Below, one piece after another: positions 33,837 through 46,815 of a stretch of DNA of 64,000 bases (positions are counted from its first letter, which is position 1; each line of letters starts with the position of its first letter). A program made the translations under genes and the position numbers. The DNA is from Eleusine coracana subsp. coracana (Eukaryota > Streptophyta > Magnoliopsida > Poales > Poaceae). Where the stretch lies: NCBI GenBank assembly GCA_032690845.1, contig CM064422.1, positions 7,130,001-7,194,000 on the forward strand. Direction: 5' to 3'. The notes under the pieces are model-generated. The model searched no databases. It was not told the DNA's origin and worked only from the letters and a program-made list of their open reading frames with translations.

Positions 33837-36503
33837 ATGGCAGGGAGCATGCAGGCGGCGGAGGCGGCGGGGCGGCTGAGCGCGCTGCTTTCGTTGCTGG
33901 CGCTGCGGCGGATCCTCGCCGTGCTCCAGCCGCTGGCCCTGCTCCTGCTCCTGCCCTTCCGGTGGCGCGCGCGCCCGGGGCCCGTGGCGGTCTCGGCGGC
34001 CGCGGCGGCGGGCGACGCCGCCGCGGTGGCCGCGTCGGGCGCCTGCAGCGGGAAGAAGGGCAAGTCGGCGGCGGCCGCGGTGGTACTGCGTGTGCCGGCG
34101 GGGTCGCCCATGGTCGCCGCGCGGAGGCAGGCATCGGCGCGGAGGGAGGTGGCCGTACGCCGGGCGCGGGAGGCCGGCCGCGAGTACGAGCTCATCCCCA
34201 CGCCGCGCGGCGAGACGCTCTTCACGCAGTGCTGGTGGCCCCACCCGCCCTCCTCCGCCATTAAACCAAGGTGAGACAATTGATCAACCCACGCCCAGTT
34301 GGGCGCGTTCACATGTGCTTGAAAGTCTTGTTCCCTTTCTTCCCCGGAAAGGTGCTTTCTGTTGTTTTTGTGCTGACCATTCGTTCCTTGCCGTTGGCAC
34401 ATCGTGATGCAGGGCGCTTGTTGTGGTCATGCACGGGTTAAACGAGCACAGGTATAATTATGATTGGTTCATGTTCCCATCAGATTCTTCAAAATGATAG
34501 TAGGCTGGTAGCTAGCGGATGGCTGACCCTGACCTATTTTAATTGGCCTGGCTTTGCAGTGGGAGGTATGATCATTTAGCCAGGCGGTTGAATGAGCTCG
34601 GCGTCAAGGTGTACGGGATGGACTGGACTGGTGAGTGCTCTTTTTACTCACCTTCCTCTCAGATGTGATGCTTGGCAGTTGGCCAGTTCGTTGCATTTTA
34701 ATTTGGTTTTGTTCCCGTAATGTGAGTGTTTGAATGCACAAATTATTATGACCAACAATGGCAAATTCTCCTTCACAAAAAGGAATATTAAAGAGTCATT
34801 GTCAACTCTGGGGGCATGCTTTTGGGGGGTGGGGCAGGGATTCATGTGTATGAAATAAATTGAGCAGAAATATCTAGTAGAGCATTACTAAAAATCTAAA
34901 AACATTGGTGAAAAGAAAAAACAACTGAAGAAAAGTTGATTTGGACTTCTAGATGTTTTGCAGACTTCATTTTGGATCTTTAACCTTGGCTCATTTTGGT
35001 TATACATATTACATACAAATTTGACTCGCTTTAACTTGCATAAGAACCTTTCAAAATATTTGGCAGATTTTCATGTTTTGAATGAAAATTTGATCCTAAG
35101 CTGTAAAAGACTAAAGGCCTGCTGGATTACAACATAATTTAACAATACCAAAGGAAGCAAATGGCCTGTGTACAAATACTTCAGTGTTCAGTTTAGCTTG
35201 ATACTCTGGAAGTCAGGATTTGTCCTTGTTGGAACAGATTCTGAATTACCATGTCAGACGTTAAGAACAGAAATTGAGATTCTAGATTTTTATAGTGAGC
35301 AAGGAACCAATTTCAATGCAAGAAACGACTGGATAATGAACTGATTGATACTCTGGAAGTCAGGATTTGTCCAATCGATGTGATCTGAACTGCAGTTTCG
35401 TAATGATATTTAGCATGAGTTCCTTCTCTAACCTGTAGAATATTATGTGATACAGGCCATGGTGGAAGCGACGGTCTACATGGATATGTTCAGTCTCTGG
35501 ATCATGCCGTCAGTGACTTGGTATGAGCAGATAAACGCTTCTCCTGTTGCCTGAGACCCCTTGTATTAAATTCTAACCCAAATCCTTTTGTCCAATGCAG
35601 AAAATGTACCTCAAGAAAGTCTTAGCTGAGAACCCTGGTCTTCCATGCTTCTGCTTTGGACATTCAACTGGTGGCGGCATCATTCTGAAGGTAACATCAT
35701 ACAGTTGTTTCATGTGAACTGTACTAGTGATGCTTAGTTCCCCATTGTCGTGCTTGTACAGTTGTGTTCCCCTGCATAACTCTTTTTTATGGCTTTGATT
35801 CTTGACAGGCTTCACTTGATCCAGAGGTAGAAACTTGCATTAGTGGTATTGTACTTACGTCTCCAGCCGTTCGTGTTCAGCCTGCCCACCCAATCATAAG
35901 GGTATGTCTCGTTCTTTCACGACCAATACATTCTCCTTTCATGTGAAAGAAAAGTCAACTTGAGTAGAGTGATACTACATGAAAAGGAGCTTTGGCCAGT
36001 GATATAAGAAAATTGTTCCACAATACTATTTGTTTTGCTATGTCTGATCAGAAAACCATGTTCTTTCCTCTGCTTACAAGATTCTCTGTTGCTTACTACA
36101 GGTCATGGCACCAGTTTTTGCTCTCATCGCACCTAGGTACCAATTCACCGGGTCGCACAGGAACGGGCCACCGGTATCACGCGACCCCGAGGCCCTAAAA
36201 TCGAAATACACGGACCAGCTCGTGTTCACCGGCTCGATCCGTGTCAGGACGGGCTACGAGATCCTCCGCCTCACGTCCTTCCTCCAGAGACACCTGCACA
36301 GGATCGCCGTCCCGATGCTGGTGCTGCACGGCGCCGACGACATGGTGACCGACCCGAACGGCTCGCGGGCGCTGTACGAGCAGTCCTCGTCCGCGGACAA
36401 GTCCATCAAGCTCTACAACGGGCTGCTCCACGACCTCCTGATCGAGCCCGAGAAGGAGAGAGTGATGGACGACATCGTGGCGTGGCTGAGCCCCAGGATC
36501 TGA
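33837..36503 (+). CDS. Monoacylglycerol-lipase-like alpha/beta hydrolase
   Basis: Exons 33837-34270, 34413-34451, 34560-34630, 35456-35520, 35601-35690, 35809-35901 and 36102-36503 join in frame to 397 aa. An Ala-rich N-terminal extension of about 140 residues has a Leu-rich hydrophobic stretch (about 14-41) that could anchor it to a membrane. The hydrolase fold follows: VVVMHGLNEHSGRYDHLA (oxyanion HG at 152-153), MDWTGHGGSDGLHG, nucleophile Ser225 in GHSTGG, acid Asp344 in HGADDMVTDP, and His374 in LLHD. This is the plant MAGL/lysophospholipase group (Hydrolase_4), which cleaves monoacylglycerols; some members act as caffeoylshikimate esterases in lignin synthesis. The long N-terminal extension argues for a MAGL rather than the short CSE form, but substrate is not certain. 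Confidence 0.92.
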
Positions 36504-37677
36504 CGATGCTGGCCAGTCCGTCGGTCTGACGACGCTGGTTTTTGGTCGTGAGCCGCAGAGCGCGGAGGACAAGCGAGCGAACTGCCTCGCCGCCTCCGGA
36601 AGGTGATGATGCGGTCTGATCAGATGCAGAGCGAGGACCGCGAGAGGCCTCGCCTGCCGGCGTCGACGATACGAGCGCAGCTGATCAGGAAAGTATAATA
36701 TATTTACCTATGGCGATGGCTTACGCATGCCTCCCTCCATTGTGTCCCGAGATTTTTGGTCAGGGACACGTACGTACGTACGAATATGTAAAAATGTTCG
36801 TTGCGCCCTCGATGGCCGCACGTGTGGTGTCCAATAATTTAGACGCCTCTTCCCCTCGGATGATGTATTGATGCATTGCATTGCACTTGAATTGATCTCT
36901 TCGAGTTACCTGCTCTCTTGTTGCTGGTTGCTGTTTTGGTGACTTCTGTTTGTCTGCGGCGTCGCCATGGCGGTCTCGCCAGGCGCCAAATGGATTCATA
37001 TACCGCGCGGCGCGCGCAGCTTGATTACTGTCCGTGTGGTCCGGCAATCTGGCTGGGTGGGCGCTGCAGGAGCTCTCTATGTCGGAGGTTGTGCAAGCGT
37101 CCTATGATTTTTGAACTTTGATTTGAGGAAATGGTCCTTGATGCCGTGGCGTATGATTTCAGCGTTTAGTAGGCTGAGATGGATGAGCCGTGATCCGAGG
37201 AGTAATAAGCTTCATATATCGCTCTTCTATTTTTTCAGTTTAATTTATGAGGTCTCTCTTTGCTGTTCCGGGAGTGGTTCAAACGTCGCAGTCCTTGCTG
37301 TCCGCTATGGCGAGGGTTTGAGGTCCTGACTTCACGCTGAAAAGTTTCACAAAAGTGACAGGCCAAAGGAAAAGGTTCAATGCCTACCTGTACAAAAACG
37401 GGTGCCGTCCGATGTACCGATGGATGGACGAGATACCTTCTATCGCGTGGACAAACAGGACAGACCATTCCAGCCAGTGAACACGCCGCAATCCTGCAGT
37501 CTCGTTTGTCCTTTCTCGAAAGTTCCAAGTCATATGTTTCCATCCTTGCCAAACACTTCACCGCAAATTACACTATTACCATTGAGCCTTTTTTTTTTTT
37601 GCTCTCGTATTTTGATCTCATGGTATCTTTTTTTTTCCGAAAAAGGATGACAAAACATTCACTTCATATATAATACT
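36504..37677. other. 3' UTR of MAGL-like gene and intergenic DNA
   Basis: No gene is supported. The first few hundred bases are likely 3' UTR. Small ORFs on both strands show no recognisable motif. Confidence 0.5.
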
Positions 37678-38990
37678 TGGAGCCTGGAGAACAATGAGCA
37701 GAACCACATTTCACATTTGGAGAGAGAGAGAGAGGACATGAGCGTCCCTCCCTGTCCACCTTAGCTCAACCACTGCTTCTAGAGCTTCTTTTAGATATAC
37801 ACATTACCAAAATAAAAATATTCCACCACTACTTTTACTTCTCTAATATGATATATCAATGCAAAACAATATCTTCAAATATGAAATTATTGTTCGAGAT
37901 AGCATCCTATTTTTTTGTCGTATCCAATCTCGATACTTTTCAAGAAAAATCCAAATAAAACATATCAGAAAATACTACTTGACTTCATATAACATAACAT
38001 GAATGTCGCTTTCTTGCACCTCGGAGGACAACTCATACCCATTAGCCATTAGATATTGCGGGATCAATATTTTCATTTGAATCTTCTATATTCCTATATC
38101 AAGCACAAACGATCTCTACTAAGAATTTATTTATTTTCTCACAAATGTATATCGGTTCACAACAGTTACAATATATCATAAATATTTAGTTCTACAAAAG
38201 TATCCATCAACATCAATAATTTAATTCATGTTCGTCTCTACAGCATCAACAATATAATTTACAACGATGTCACTAGACTTATTATTCTGCCAAATGAATC
38301 ATAAAATCGACTATGACTTTCGGAAGGAAAATCAAAAAGAGCACACAGAAATCGACTATGGAGCCTAGAGAGCAGTGAGCAGAACCATATTTGGAGAGAG
38401 GACATGAGCGTCCCTCCCTGTCCACCTTAGCTCTATCACTGCTTCTAGAGCTTCTTTTAGATTATACATATTACCAAAACAAAAACATTCGACCGAAATT
38501 CTCTAACATGATATATCCGAATAATATTTTACAATATGAAATTATTGTTCAAGATAGCACTATGTTTTTTTTTCATATCCAGTCTCGATACTTTGTAATA
38601 AAAATCCGTATAAAGTCAGGAGATACCACTTGACTTCAAATAATATGAATGTCACTTTCTTGCACCTCAGAAGAGAACTCCTACCCATTAGCCATTAAAT
38701 AAAATCAATATTTTCATTTGAGTAATCAATCTTCCTATATCAAGCAAAAGCGCTAAGAATTTATTTCTCTTCTAACAAATATATATCCGTTTGCAACTAT
38801 TACGATATATCATACATTTTTAGTTGTATAAAAATATCTATCAAAACAAAGATAATTTATTTCATGCTCATCTCAAGAGCTATAATATAATTTATGACAA
38901 TGTCACCAAACATATTATTTGGCCAAATAAATCATGAAATAAACGACTATGCATGATTTCTAGAAGGAAAACCGGAAAGAGCACACAGAA
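37678..38990. repeat. Diverged tandem duplication of about 0.65 kb upstream of the first DHA kinase gene
   Basis: Unit 1 (about 37678-38350) and unit 2 (about 38351-38990) share the same order of landmarks: GGAGCCT..GAGA, GACATGAGCGTCCCTCCCTG (37735 and 38401, 666 bp apart), CACTGCTTCTAGAGC, CTTGACTTCA, CCCATTAGCCATTA and AGAGCACACAGAA (640 bp apart at the end). They differ by many substitutions and small indels. The sequence is AT-rich and non-coding. Its nature is not known to me; it could be a duplicated regulatory or repeat unit. Confidence 0.85.
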
Positions 38991-39075
38991 TTCCACCATG
39001 AGTGTGTGGTTCTACCATGAGGGGCATCATGGTAAATCAATTTTTCTCAGTTTCCTTGGACTGCTAATCCGCCTC

Positions 39076-39249
39076 TATAAAAGGATAAGCTCCCGGTGCA
39101 AGCAAAAGCCCACAGAGGTACTACAGAACAGGGGAGAAGGCGACTTGCTTCGTACTGCTCACCTAGCCGTTTCACCCCCCTAATCTCTCGCCCCTCCCCG
39201 CCGGCGGCGATCGCCGGAGGCCTGCGCTACCGCGGGGATCCTCTTCGCC
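39076..39249 (+). promoter_or_regulatory. TATA box and leader of DHA kinase gene 1
   Basis: TATAAAAG at 39076-39083 lies 167 bp before the ATG at 39250, with a GC-rich leader between. It begins shortly after the tandem duplication ends. Confidence 0.55.
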
Positions 39250-42200
39250 ATGGCCTTGCACGGGAAGAAGCTCATCAATGATCCCGACGGTAACATCCCA
39301 CGCGCCCATTCTCCCCCATTTCCCGCTCAATTCCGGGGAGTTTTTCTTCGATTGCTAGGGTTTAATCGCGACCCATGGTCTCAGCGGGGCTTCGGCTTGG
39401 TTTGCCTTTGCAGATGTGGTGACGGAGTTCATCGAGGGGCTGGTGGAGACCTACCCGGGCCTCCAGTATCTGGATGGGTTCCCTGAGGTGAATTTCACGA
39501 GTGCGAACAGGTTGGAGTGGTTCCTGTGTGCATTTTGTGACGATTTTTTTTTCCGAATTTTGTGCAGATTAAGGTCGTTATTCGTGCTGATGTCACTCGT
39601 GGTGCCTATGAAAAGGTTGCGGTCATATCAGGTAGTTCTGTTCTGCTTCGATTGTACTGTGAGTTTAGGAGACCGTTCCACTAGAATGGGCCGGGTCCAA
39701 TTTGTTATTTGTATTTGCTCAACTTAACCAATATTTCATCAAAGTAGACTGTGATAAGTTGTTCTGTGAGCACCTATATATATATCCCTTTTAACCAATT
39801 TCAGGGCATAAAATTTGCTTGTTAACAAAGTATAAGTAGGTTCATCCCAGGAATGGTTTATGTAATCTTGGAAGACAATGCATTTCCTGTAAGCAGGGAA
39901 TGCTGCATGTTCCAGCATTGTCATATGCTTCCCTCTGTGAGGCGCATCATGACCCTTGCAGGGAAGATTCGTTGTCTATTCTAGTGTTTACATACTATTA
40001 TCCCTTCATACTCTAGTTTCAGCCAATCTTAACATTATTAAAAGAAAGTGGTCTGGATAGTCCATTAGTTCGTGCTACATTTTATTTGACTATCATGTTG
40101 TAACTGCTTATTTTTTTTCATAGGTGGTGGAAGTGGCCATGAACCAGCCCATGCTGGATTTGTTGGGCCAGGGATGTTGACTGCCGCTGTTTCTGGGGAT
40201 GTCTTTGCTTCTCCACCTGTTGATTCAATTTTAGCTGTATGTGTCTTTTTTAAACATTGTCAAACTTCTTTCCTTATTTAAATCACTATCGAGCTCATAT
40301 TCCAACTTCATCTTCTCATTGTAGGCTATTCGAGCTGTAACAGGTCCCATGGGATGCCTTCTAATAGTAAAGGTATACTTCAAAAAATGATAATTGTGAG
40401 AATAGTAGGGGCACTTAACATGTCCGCAAGATTGTGCTTTCTGGATTATCTGATGCTTAGCGTATCACTTATTATTGTTACCAAGTTTACATTTTACTAC
40501 TACTTCACCTATTTCCCTGTGTTTCCGCGTATTCACACACGTTACGAAAAATGGTGGGGGATATGCTAAAAGTTACCTTTGCATCTTCTGTCGTAGTTCT
40601 ACGGGTTGTACTAATCTGTAGTCACAGTACATAACATTTATGTAGTTCCATATCAGTGTTTTCCTCTCCTGCTAAAAGCATTTATCAAGTAAGCTGCTGC
40701 TTGTGAAAAATACCCCTGATAAGATACAAGTGAATTGAGGGAGCTTATCTTAATACTATCTGCTGATTACGTGATGATGTTGTTGGCACTGCCTCATACC
40801 CTCTCATTCAATGAATTATGTACTATGCACATATTTTAGGAAAAGCAGTCCTCATGATTGTTATTTTGGATACTGATGCAGTGATGCTGGTATTGTCTTT
40901 CAAACATTTATTCTGAAGCATTAGTTTCTCTTAAAGTTAATCTGTGAAGGTGTTGCATCAATCAATTCTTTGCTATGTTGCATCTTTCTTACCTTCAATT
41001 ATTGAATATTTGCAGAACTACACTGGTGATAGACTAAATTTTGGTTTAGCTGCTGAGCAGGCAAAATCTGAAGGCTACAAGATTGAGGTTGATTGAACCG
41101 CACACAAGCATCATAGTAACTTAGCATGCGATCAAATTTAAGTATTTATCTTTTATCCTCCATTTGCAGATGGTTATTGTTGGGGATGACTGCGCACTTC
41201 CGCCGCCTCGGGGGATAGCTGGTAGAAGAGGTTTAGCTGGAACAATTCTTGTGCATAAGGTATTTTAGTTTTTGCCCATTGTTTTCCATAATTCCTCTCT
41301 TAGTTATCTTCTCAGGTATTGGTATGCTATATTCTTATTGAGCAATGCTGACTGGAGCAAATGGTCTTCCTTTCAAGCAATGGACTGTTTGTTCATGCAA
41401 GCTACCTTTTTCATCTAGTTTCACTAGGTTTTTACATTCTTTTAGGTATGTGCTAGATGTGGTATTGTAAACACTAAATTGTATATTAGTTGTAGTAATC
41501 CGGACAATGCCATAATTTCTCTGTAGGAGTAAAATTTTATTTGGTTGAACCAAATAAATTTCCAGCTTCGCTTGTTAAGGGTGATGCTACATGTGATGCT
41601 TAATGTGATATATACTGTTTCTTCTAAGGAACATTCCATGCTGAGCATACTCTGGCACTAGTATCACATTTTGTTTAATGTTATGCCCTCAAGACTTGAA
41701 GTTTGTCTTTATTTCACAGGTTGCTGGGGCTGCTGCAGATGCTGGTTTGTCTCTTGCTGATGTTGCAGCAGAAGCAAAACATGCATCTGAGGTTGTGGGT
41801 ACAATGGGAGTTGCACTTTCTGTATGCACATTGCCTGGACAAGTGACATCTGATCGTTTGGGCCCAAAGCAAATGGAGCTTGGCCTTGGAATTGTAAGTT
41901 GAAACCATTTCAATTACCATTCCCGGTTTCCCATATATCACTTAAATAAACAGTTGAAATATTTGAGTATATTTAGTTTTTATATTGCATATATGCTTGT
42001 TTTATTTAAGTACACTTGAGAACTTGAAATCTGAAGAATATGTTTATTCGCAGCATGGAGAACCTGGTGTTGCTGTTGTTGATCTACAGACAGTTGATGT
42101 AGTTGTAGAGCACATGCTTAAGCAGATATTATCACAGGTTAGTTTCCTATTTGCAAATTTTTATTTTGATGTCCTTTTGTTTCTCCATTTTTTGAACAAC

Positions 42201-45200
42201 AACAACAAAGCCTTTAATCCCAAGCAAGTTGGGGTAGGCTTGGGATTAAAGTTTTTTTTTCATTCTTTGAACATAATTCAAATTTTGTTTCATCTTGACT
42301 GCACTGCAGCCAGATAGCTTTAGTTTTTCTGTCATCGCTATTCTGGCACCATGTTTGCCATTAAACCCCAATTGTAATATGAGATCTGTGTAGGCTGAGA
42401 TAATTAGTTTGAAAGGTGGAAAATTTGCTTACTTTTTTTTATGGGAATAGTAAGAAGTGTCCAGATTAAAAAATGGTCCTATACTGGATTTAACTGAAAT
42501 GTATTATGCAATGCAAATTACATGGAAGGGTAAATTATGCTACATGTACAAAGGAAATTTTTCGCTGTTACATGTGTAGTCATCTACCTTATAATTATTC
42601 ATGCGGTGATCTTACATCCTTGCAGGAAACCCAATATCTTCCTATCACAAGAGGGAGCAATGCTGTTCTCCTGATCAATGGGTAATTGCATAGTTGACAA
42701 TTTCCCCTGCTGTATGAATTGAATGACACGAGTTGAAAACAAATAAAATTTCTTTGTGGCACAATATTATATGACAAAGATAATTGTATGACAGTGACTG
42801 TATAATTTTAATGCTTTGGGTATTGTGGTCTGACCTAATGTGCATGGCTTCTCAACATGTTTTCTATGTTTAATAGATATGTGAGGGTCATTGAGTCGGA
42901 GATCACAAATCCCTTTCATTCTGATTATACAACAAACGAACCTTCTTAGAAAGATATTACATCGATATTTTCTGTACCTAGTTCATGCTATGGCGCAGAG
43001 AAATCTGGGGGTATATATGCAGAATGTGCAGGTACATAGAAAAGTGACCTATAGTGCTCTTCATTCGGCAACTCTAGTTATAGCTTCAAGGGATTGTAGG
43101 AATGCGTCTGACAGAGCATTGAAAGTTTGTTCTCCTAATTACTCTGAGATGCATTCTCCATGTGTTCATCTTTCTGACCATACTGTTTACTGACTCTCTT
43201 TTGAAAGTACATGTGACCTTGCTACAATATTGTCTAACAACTTAATATAAGAAAAATTGAAGTTAACCATAGTATGATAATATTTGATGTCTCTGAAGAG
43301 GTACATAACTCATCTGTGTATCTATTTCCTTTATCTGCATCATGTACTCTATGTTGAGTTCATTGTGCTACTACTTGTTTGATCCCCCCCTTCTTTTTAC
43401 AGATTGGGTGCTACTCCTATCATGGAAATTATGATTGCAGCAAGGAAAGCGGTTCCTGAGTTACAACTGGAGTATGGAATTGCTGTTGACAGAGTCTACA
43501 CTGGCTCACTTATGACTTCGCTTGATATGGCTGGTTAGTTCGTAAAGTAATAATATCAATACACTTTAATATGAACTGCTCATTTCTTTTGTTCAACCGC
43601 AAATTATCTTCCAAACCACCCCACCCCCTTGCACACATACGACAAAATATATATAGCATACATTTCACGTGCTATGTAAGTAGTCCATGTAGTTCACTTA
43701 TGGTAATTTCTGAGCTTGCCAGTCAACTTTCTCAAAATTCTGTTTCCATTTGCAGGATTCTCTATCACAATTATGAAGTCAGATGAAAACATTTTGCAAA
43801 GACTTGATGCTCCTACTAAAGCTCCGGCTTGGCCTGTTGGTTCTGAAGGTATCTCTCTTCATGTCAGAAGGCTAGTTGACTTATCATTAGATATCGAGAA
43901 TTCTTAGTAAGGCTGCAGGATCATCTTTATTTTCCTTTCATTTTTACTGCTAACTTTGCTTCATTTAAAACTAATATGAAGTGAGCCATAATTCTTCAGT
44001 ATGCTTGAAAGCTATATTAGCTATTTCAATTATGTGTAGGCTAGATATTGACTTCTCTTTGTATTTCCTGCATTCATATGGGAAACGTTTATATCTGATT
44101 ATCAATTTTCTAAACTTAATTTTGTAGGAAACCGACCACCTGCAAAATTTCCTATTCCTGTACCACCATCACCTTCAGTGAAGGATGATGAGGTAAACCA
44201 AATTCCTCATTAGGATTTTTTGTAATATTTTCTTTGCTAAGCTTGTCTGACTTGGAGTTCACCTGCACTTGATTTGGGAGATGTGAATGAAGCACGTACT
44301 CCCTCAGTTCTTAAATTGTTGATCGTTTGGACAACTACTGACAACAACAATTTAAAAATGGAGGGAGTATCGGATTTTCTGTTGCCTGGTATTCCTTTAT
44401 CTTAATTGATGTGAGAATTAGTAGGAATGGATAGCGGTGGGAGCAAAGATTAGATATCTGATTCTGATGTCATTGATCCTTTCATGATGTTTCTTCATCA
44501 TACTGACATATTAATATCCATCAGTTGCCACTTTCAGTTTCTCAGTTATGATGACTCAGCTATTTCTTTGCAGATTACTCAACCTCAGGAGCTAAGCACA
44601 CAAGGGTGTATTTTGGAGGCTGCTATTGAAGCAAGCACTAAAGAAATTATCAACATCAAGGATAGCCTAAATGAATGGGACAGTAAAGTTGGTGACGGTG
44701 ACTGTGGAACAACAGTGAGTCTCATACTTTCAATGCTTATCTGAACATGTCCATTCTGTTCTAACATGAAATGTTTCACTGTTATTTTTCAGATGTATAG
44801 AGGCGCTGCAGCTATTCTTGAAGATGTGAAAAAACGGTAAGTTAAAAATTTATTATTTATAATTTATGAAATATGTTTAAGCAGTTTAACTATTGTAATA
44901 TGTCTGTTCATGTTTCAACTTTTGTTCTTGTCCTATGGAACTGCTGCTTGTAATCTTATTTCGGAAGTGTGTTATCAGTAGCATTTCATTCTTTTGCCAG
45001 CCAATGCCTTTTCCTGTCTATTTTCTAGATGTTGGTTGGCTAATTTTTATTATATAATTTAGCTTATTGCTGTCACTAGGAAAAATATGTTTTTTCCTCT
45101 TTACCAGGTACCCTATGAATGATGCAGCTGGGACAATAAATGAGATTGGGGCAACTATACGAAGGGTGATGGGTGGAACAAGTGGAATCTTGTATGATAT

Positions 45201-45968
45201 CTGCATCTGTCTGCACTCTTTATTTCCTTATTGACAATATGATTCCTGCGAATGTGAACTTGCATTTGCTTATATTTTACAGGTATGACATACTCTGCAA
45301 GGCTGCATATGCTAGCTTAAAGCAAAACACAACAATTTCCGCAACTGAATGTAAGAAATGTGACCGTTATGATTGCCATGACCATTTTTTATGGAATTTA
45401 CAAGCTAAGCAAGATATGCTTCTTTCCACAGGGGCTGATGCTCTGGAAGCCTCTGTTGCTGCTATTAGCAAATATGGTGGTGCCAGCATAGGATACCGTA
45501 CAATGCTAGATGCCTTAATTCCTGCTTCTACCGTCCTGAAACAGGTTACTTGCATCCTCTTGCTCTTGATGCATTGTATTATCCATATTTATCTGATGAA
45601 GTTACTGTGCTAAACAGAGGCTCAAGGCTGGGGATGATCCCGTGACTGCCTTTATCGCTTCTTCTGAAGCAGCATCAGCTGGTGCTGAATCAACTAAACA
45701 GATGCAAGCAAAGGTATGTACTCTCACCTGCCACACTCCTGGGCTTTGTATAGCTCTTGAAACTGTAACTCTATAGCACCAGATTTATTCTCCAATTTTG
45801 TCCCCCTGATAATGTCCATTTGTATTGCACTTGCAGGCTGGACGGTCATCATACATTGCTCCTGACCTCCTGGCTTCAATCCCTGATCCAGGTGCAATGG
45901 CTGCCGCTGCATGGTATGGGGCGGCGGCCCTTGCAGTGAAGAACAAGCTGCAAGGTTCTCAGAGCTAG
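39250..45968 (+). CDS. Dihydroxyacetone kinase / FMN cyclase, copy 1
   Basis: Twenty exons: 39250-39289, 39414-39487, 39568-39631, 40124-40236, 40325-40372, 41016-41087, 41170-41259, 41720-41893, 42054-42137, 42626-42681, 43403-43533, 43756-43848, 44128-44192, 44574-44714, 44793-44836, 45108-45191, 45283-45350, 45432-45544, 45618-45713, 45837-45968. They join in frame to 593 aa, matching plant homologues. The N-terminal DhaK domain starts GKKLINDPD..FIEGLVETYPGL and contains GGGSGHEPAH, VKNYTGDRLNFG and HGEPG with His226, the residue that binds dihydroxyacetone covalently. After a linker (about 335-380) the ATP-binding DhaL domain has KVGDGDCGTT (Asp409, Asp411) for Mg-ADP. Enzymes of this family phosphorylate DHA and glyceraldehyde and split FAD to cyclic FMN and AMP. 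It is followed 847 bp later by a paralogue with the same exon plan. Confidence 0.95.
42191..42253. repeat. Plant dispersed-repeat fragment with perfect 14-bp hairpin in DHA kinase 1 intron 9
   Basis: TGAACAACAACAACAAAGCC runs into CTTTAATCCCAAGC (42212-42225), a 12-base loop, and GCTTGGGATTAAAG (42238-42251), the exact inverse. The AACAACAACAAAGCCTTTA/AAGTTGGGGTAGGCT wording is a dispersed motif I have seen in many plant genomes, but I cannot name the family with confidence. Confidence 0.5.
44297..44369. mobile_element. Very short Stowaway-like MITE in DHA kinase 1 intron 13
   Basis: CTCCCTCAGTTCTTAAATTG (from 44299) and the inverted AATTTAAAAATGGAGGGAG (to 44367) are flanked by TA on both sides. 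At 69 bp the element is little more than its two terminal repeats. Confidence 0.7.
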
Positions 45969-46815
45969 TAGTATATATGCCGTGCACTATTCATAGACCC
46001 TGACCGGAAAATCGTTCGGGGGCATTTTCTCACCCCCGCCAGAGTTGGTTTCCGCCTGTGCTTTGCATGGGCCGAGAAGTCGAGTTCCATATGTTGTTGC
46101 ATTCTCAAGAATTAAGAGAGTTTGTAGACCAGTCAAGATAATTGAAACTTTGCTTTTGCCTTGTCGATGATATCTTTGCGTACCGTCTATGTTGCGAAGC
46201 CATCGTTTGTTTTAAATTGCCTGAATAATACTGGGTCTCCTTTCCTGTTGAAAATTCGGTAGAAACAATGGTAATACGCACCTGTGACGACCGTGCGTGA
46301 AGGCGGCCTCCAAGGATGATGCAGTCTTGCTTGCAAACCAATCGAAATGGCAGCTGGGGTGAATAGAATCTTGCATGAATGTCCGCCGTCTGGCCGTGGG
46401 AGCCTACGAAACTCTTTTGTCGTGAGTCGATCGAGAAAATTTGAGAATTCGTGAATCAAATGTGAAGCGGCAGTTCAATCAAAGCCAAGAAAGAGAAAGG
46501 CTTCCCGTTCAAAAAAAAAAAAAAAAAAAAAGAGAGAAAGGCTTCCCGTTCAAAAAAAAAGAAAGAGAAAGGCTTACGTCAGCATATAGGGTCGGAATTG
46601 TAATCTCGCGTCCCGCGCCACGCGGAGCAACGGAACCGCGACAAGACAAAGCGCGACCGCACTCGCCCTGCGGGAAGCAAAGTCAGCAAACAGAGAAGCA
46701 TCTGCAGACTGGCGTTCTGCACTGCGAGTCCGCGACCAGTCACCGCGCCCGATTCCGCCGCCATCGCGCCTCGCCTGGCCTCGCAGTCGCGGTCTCCGGC
46801 GTCGGCTCTGTCCTC
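45969..46815. other. Spacer between the two DHA kinase genes
   Basis: This 847-bp spacer holds the 3' UTR of copy 1 and the promoter of copy 2. It also contains the A-rich triplicated insertion at 46493-46575. The last 230 bases are GC-rich, as expected for a grass leader. No other gene is seen. Confidence 0.6.
46493..46575. repeat. GAGAAAGGCTT triplication separated by CCCGTTC-A(n) insertions
   Basis: GAGAAAGGCTT occurs at 46493-46503, 46534-46544 and 46565-46575. Between copies 1-2 and 2-3 lie CCCGTTC plus about 21 and 9 A respectively. This can be read as a poly(A) insertion with an 11-bp target duplication followed by a second duplication of the same unit. It lies about 240 bp before the ATG of DHA kinase copy 2. 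Confidence 0.6.

Noticed and set aside
33592..34402. Minus-strand ORFs up to 308 codons over the MAGL first exon
   Set aside because: They are antisense shadows of a GC-rich coding exon; the + strand frame continues through conserved hydrolase exons.
37678..38990. CRISPR-like or satellite array
   Set aside because: Only two diverged units with no short-repeat/spacer periodicity, and the host is a plant.
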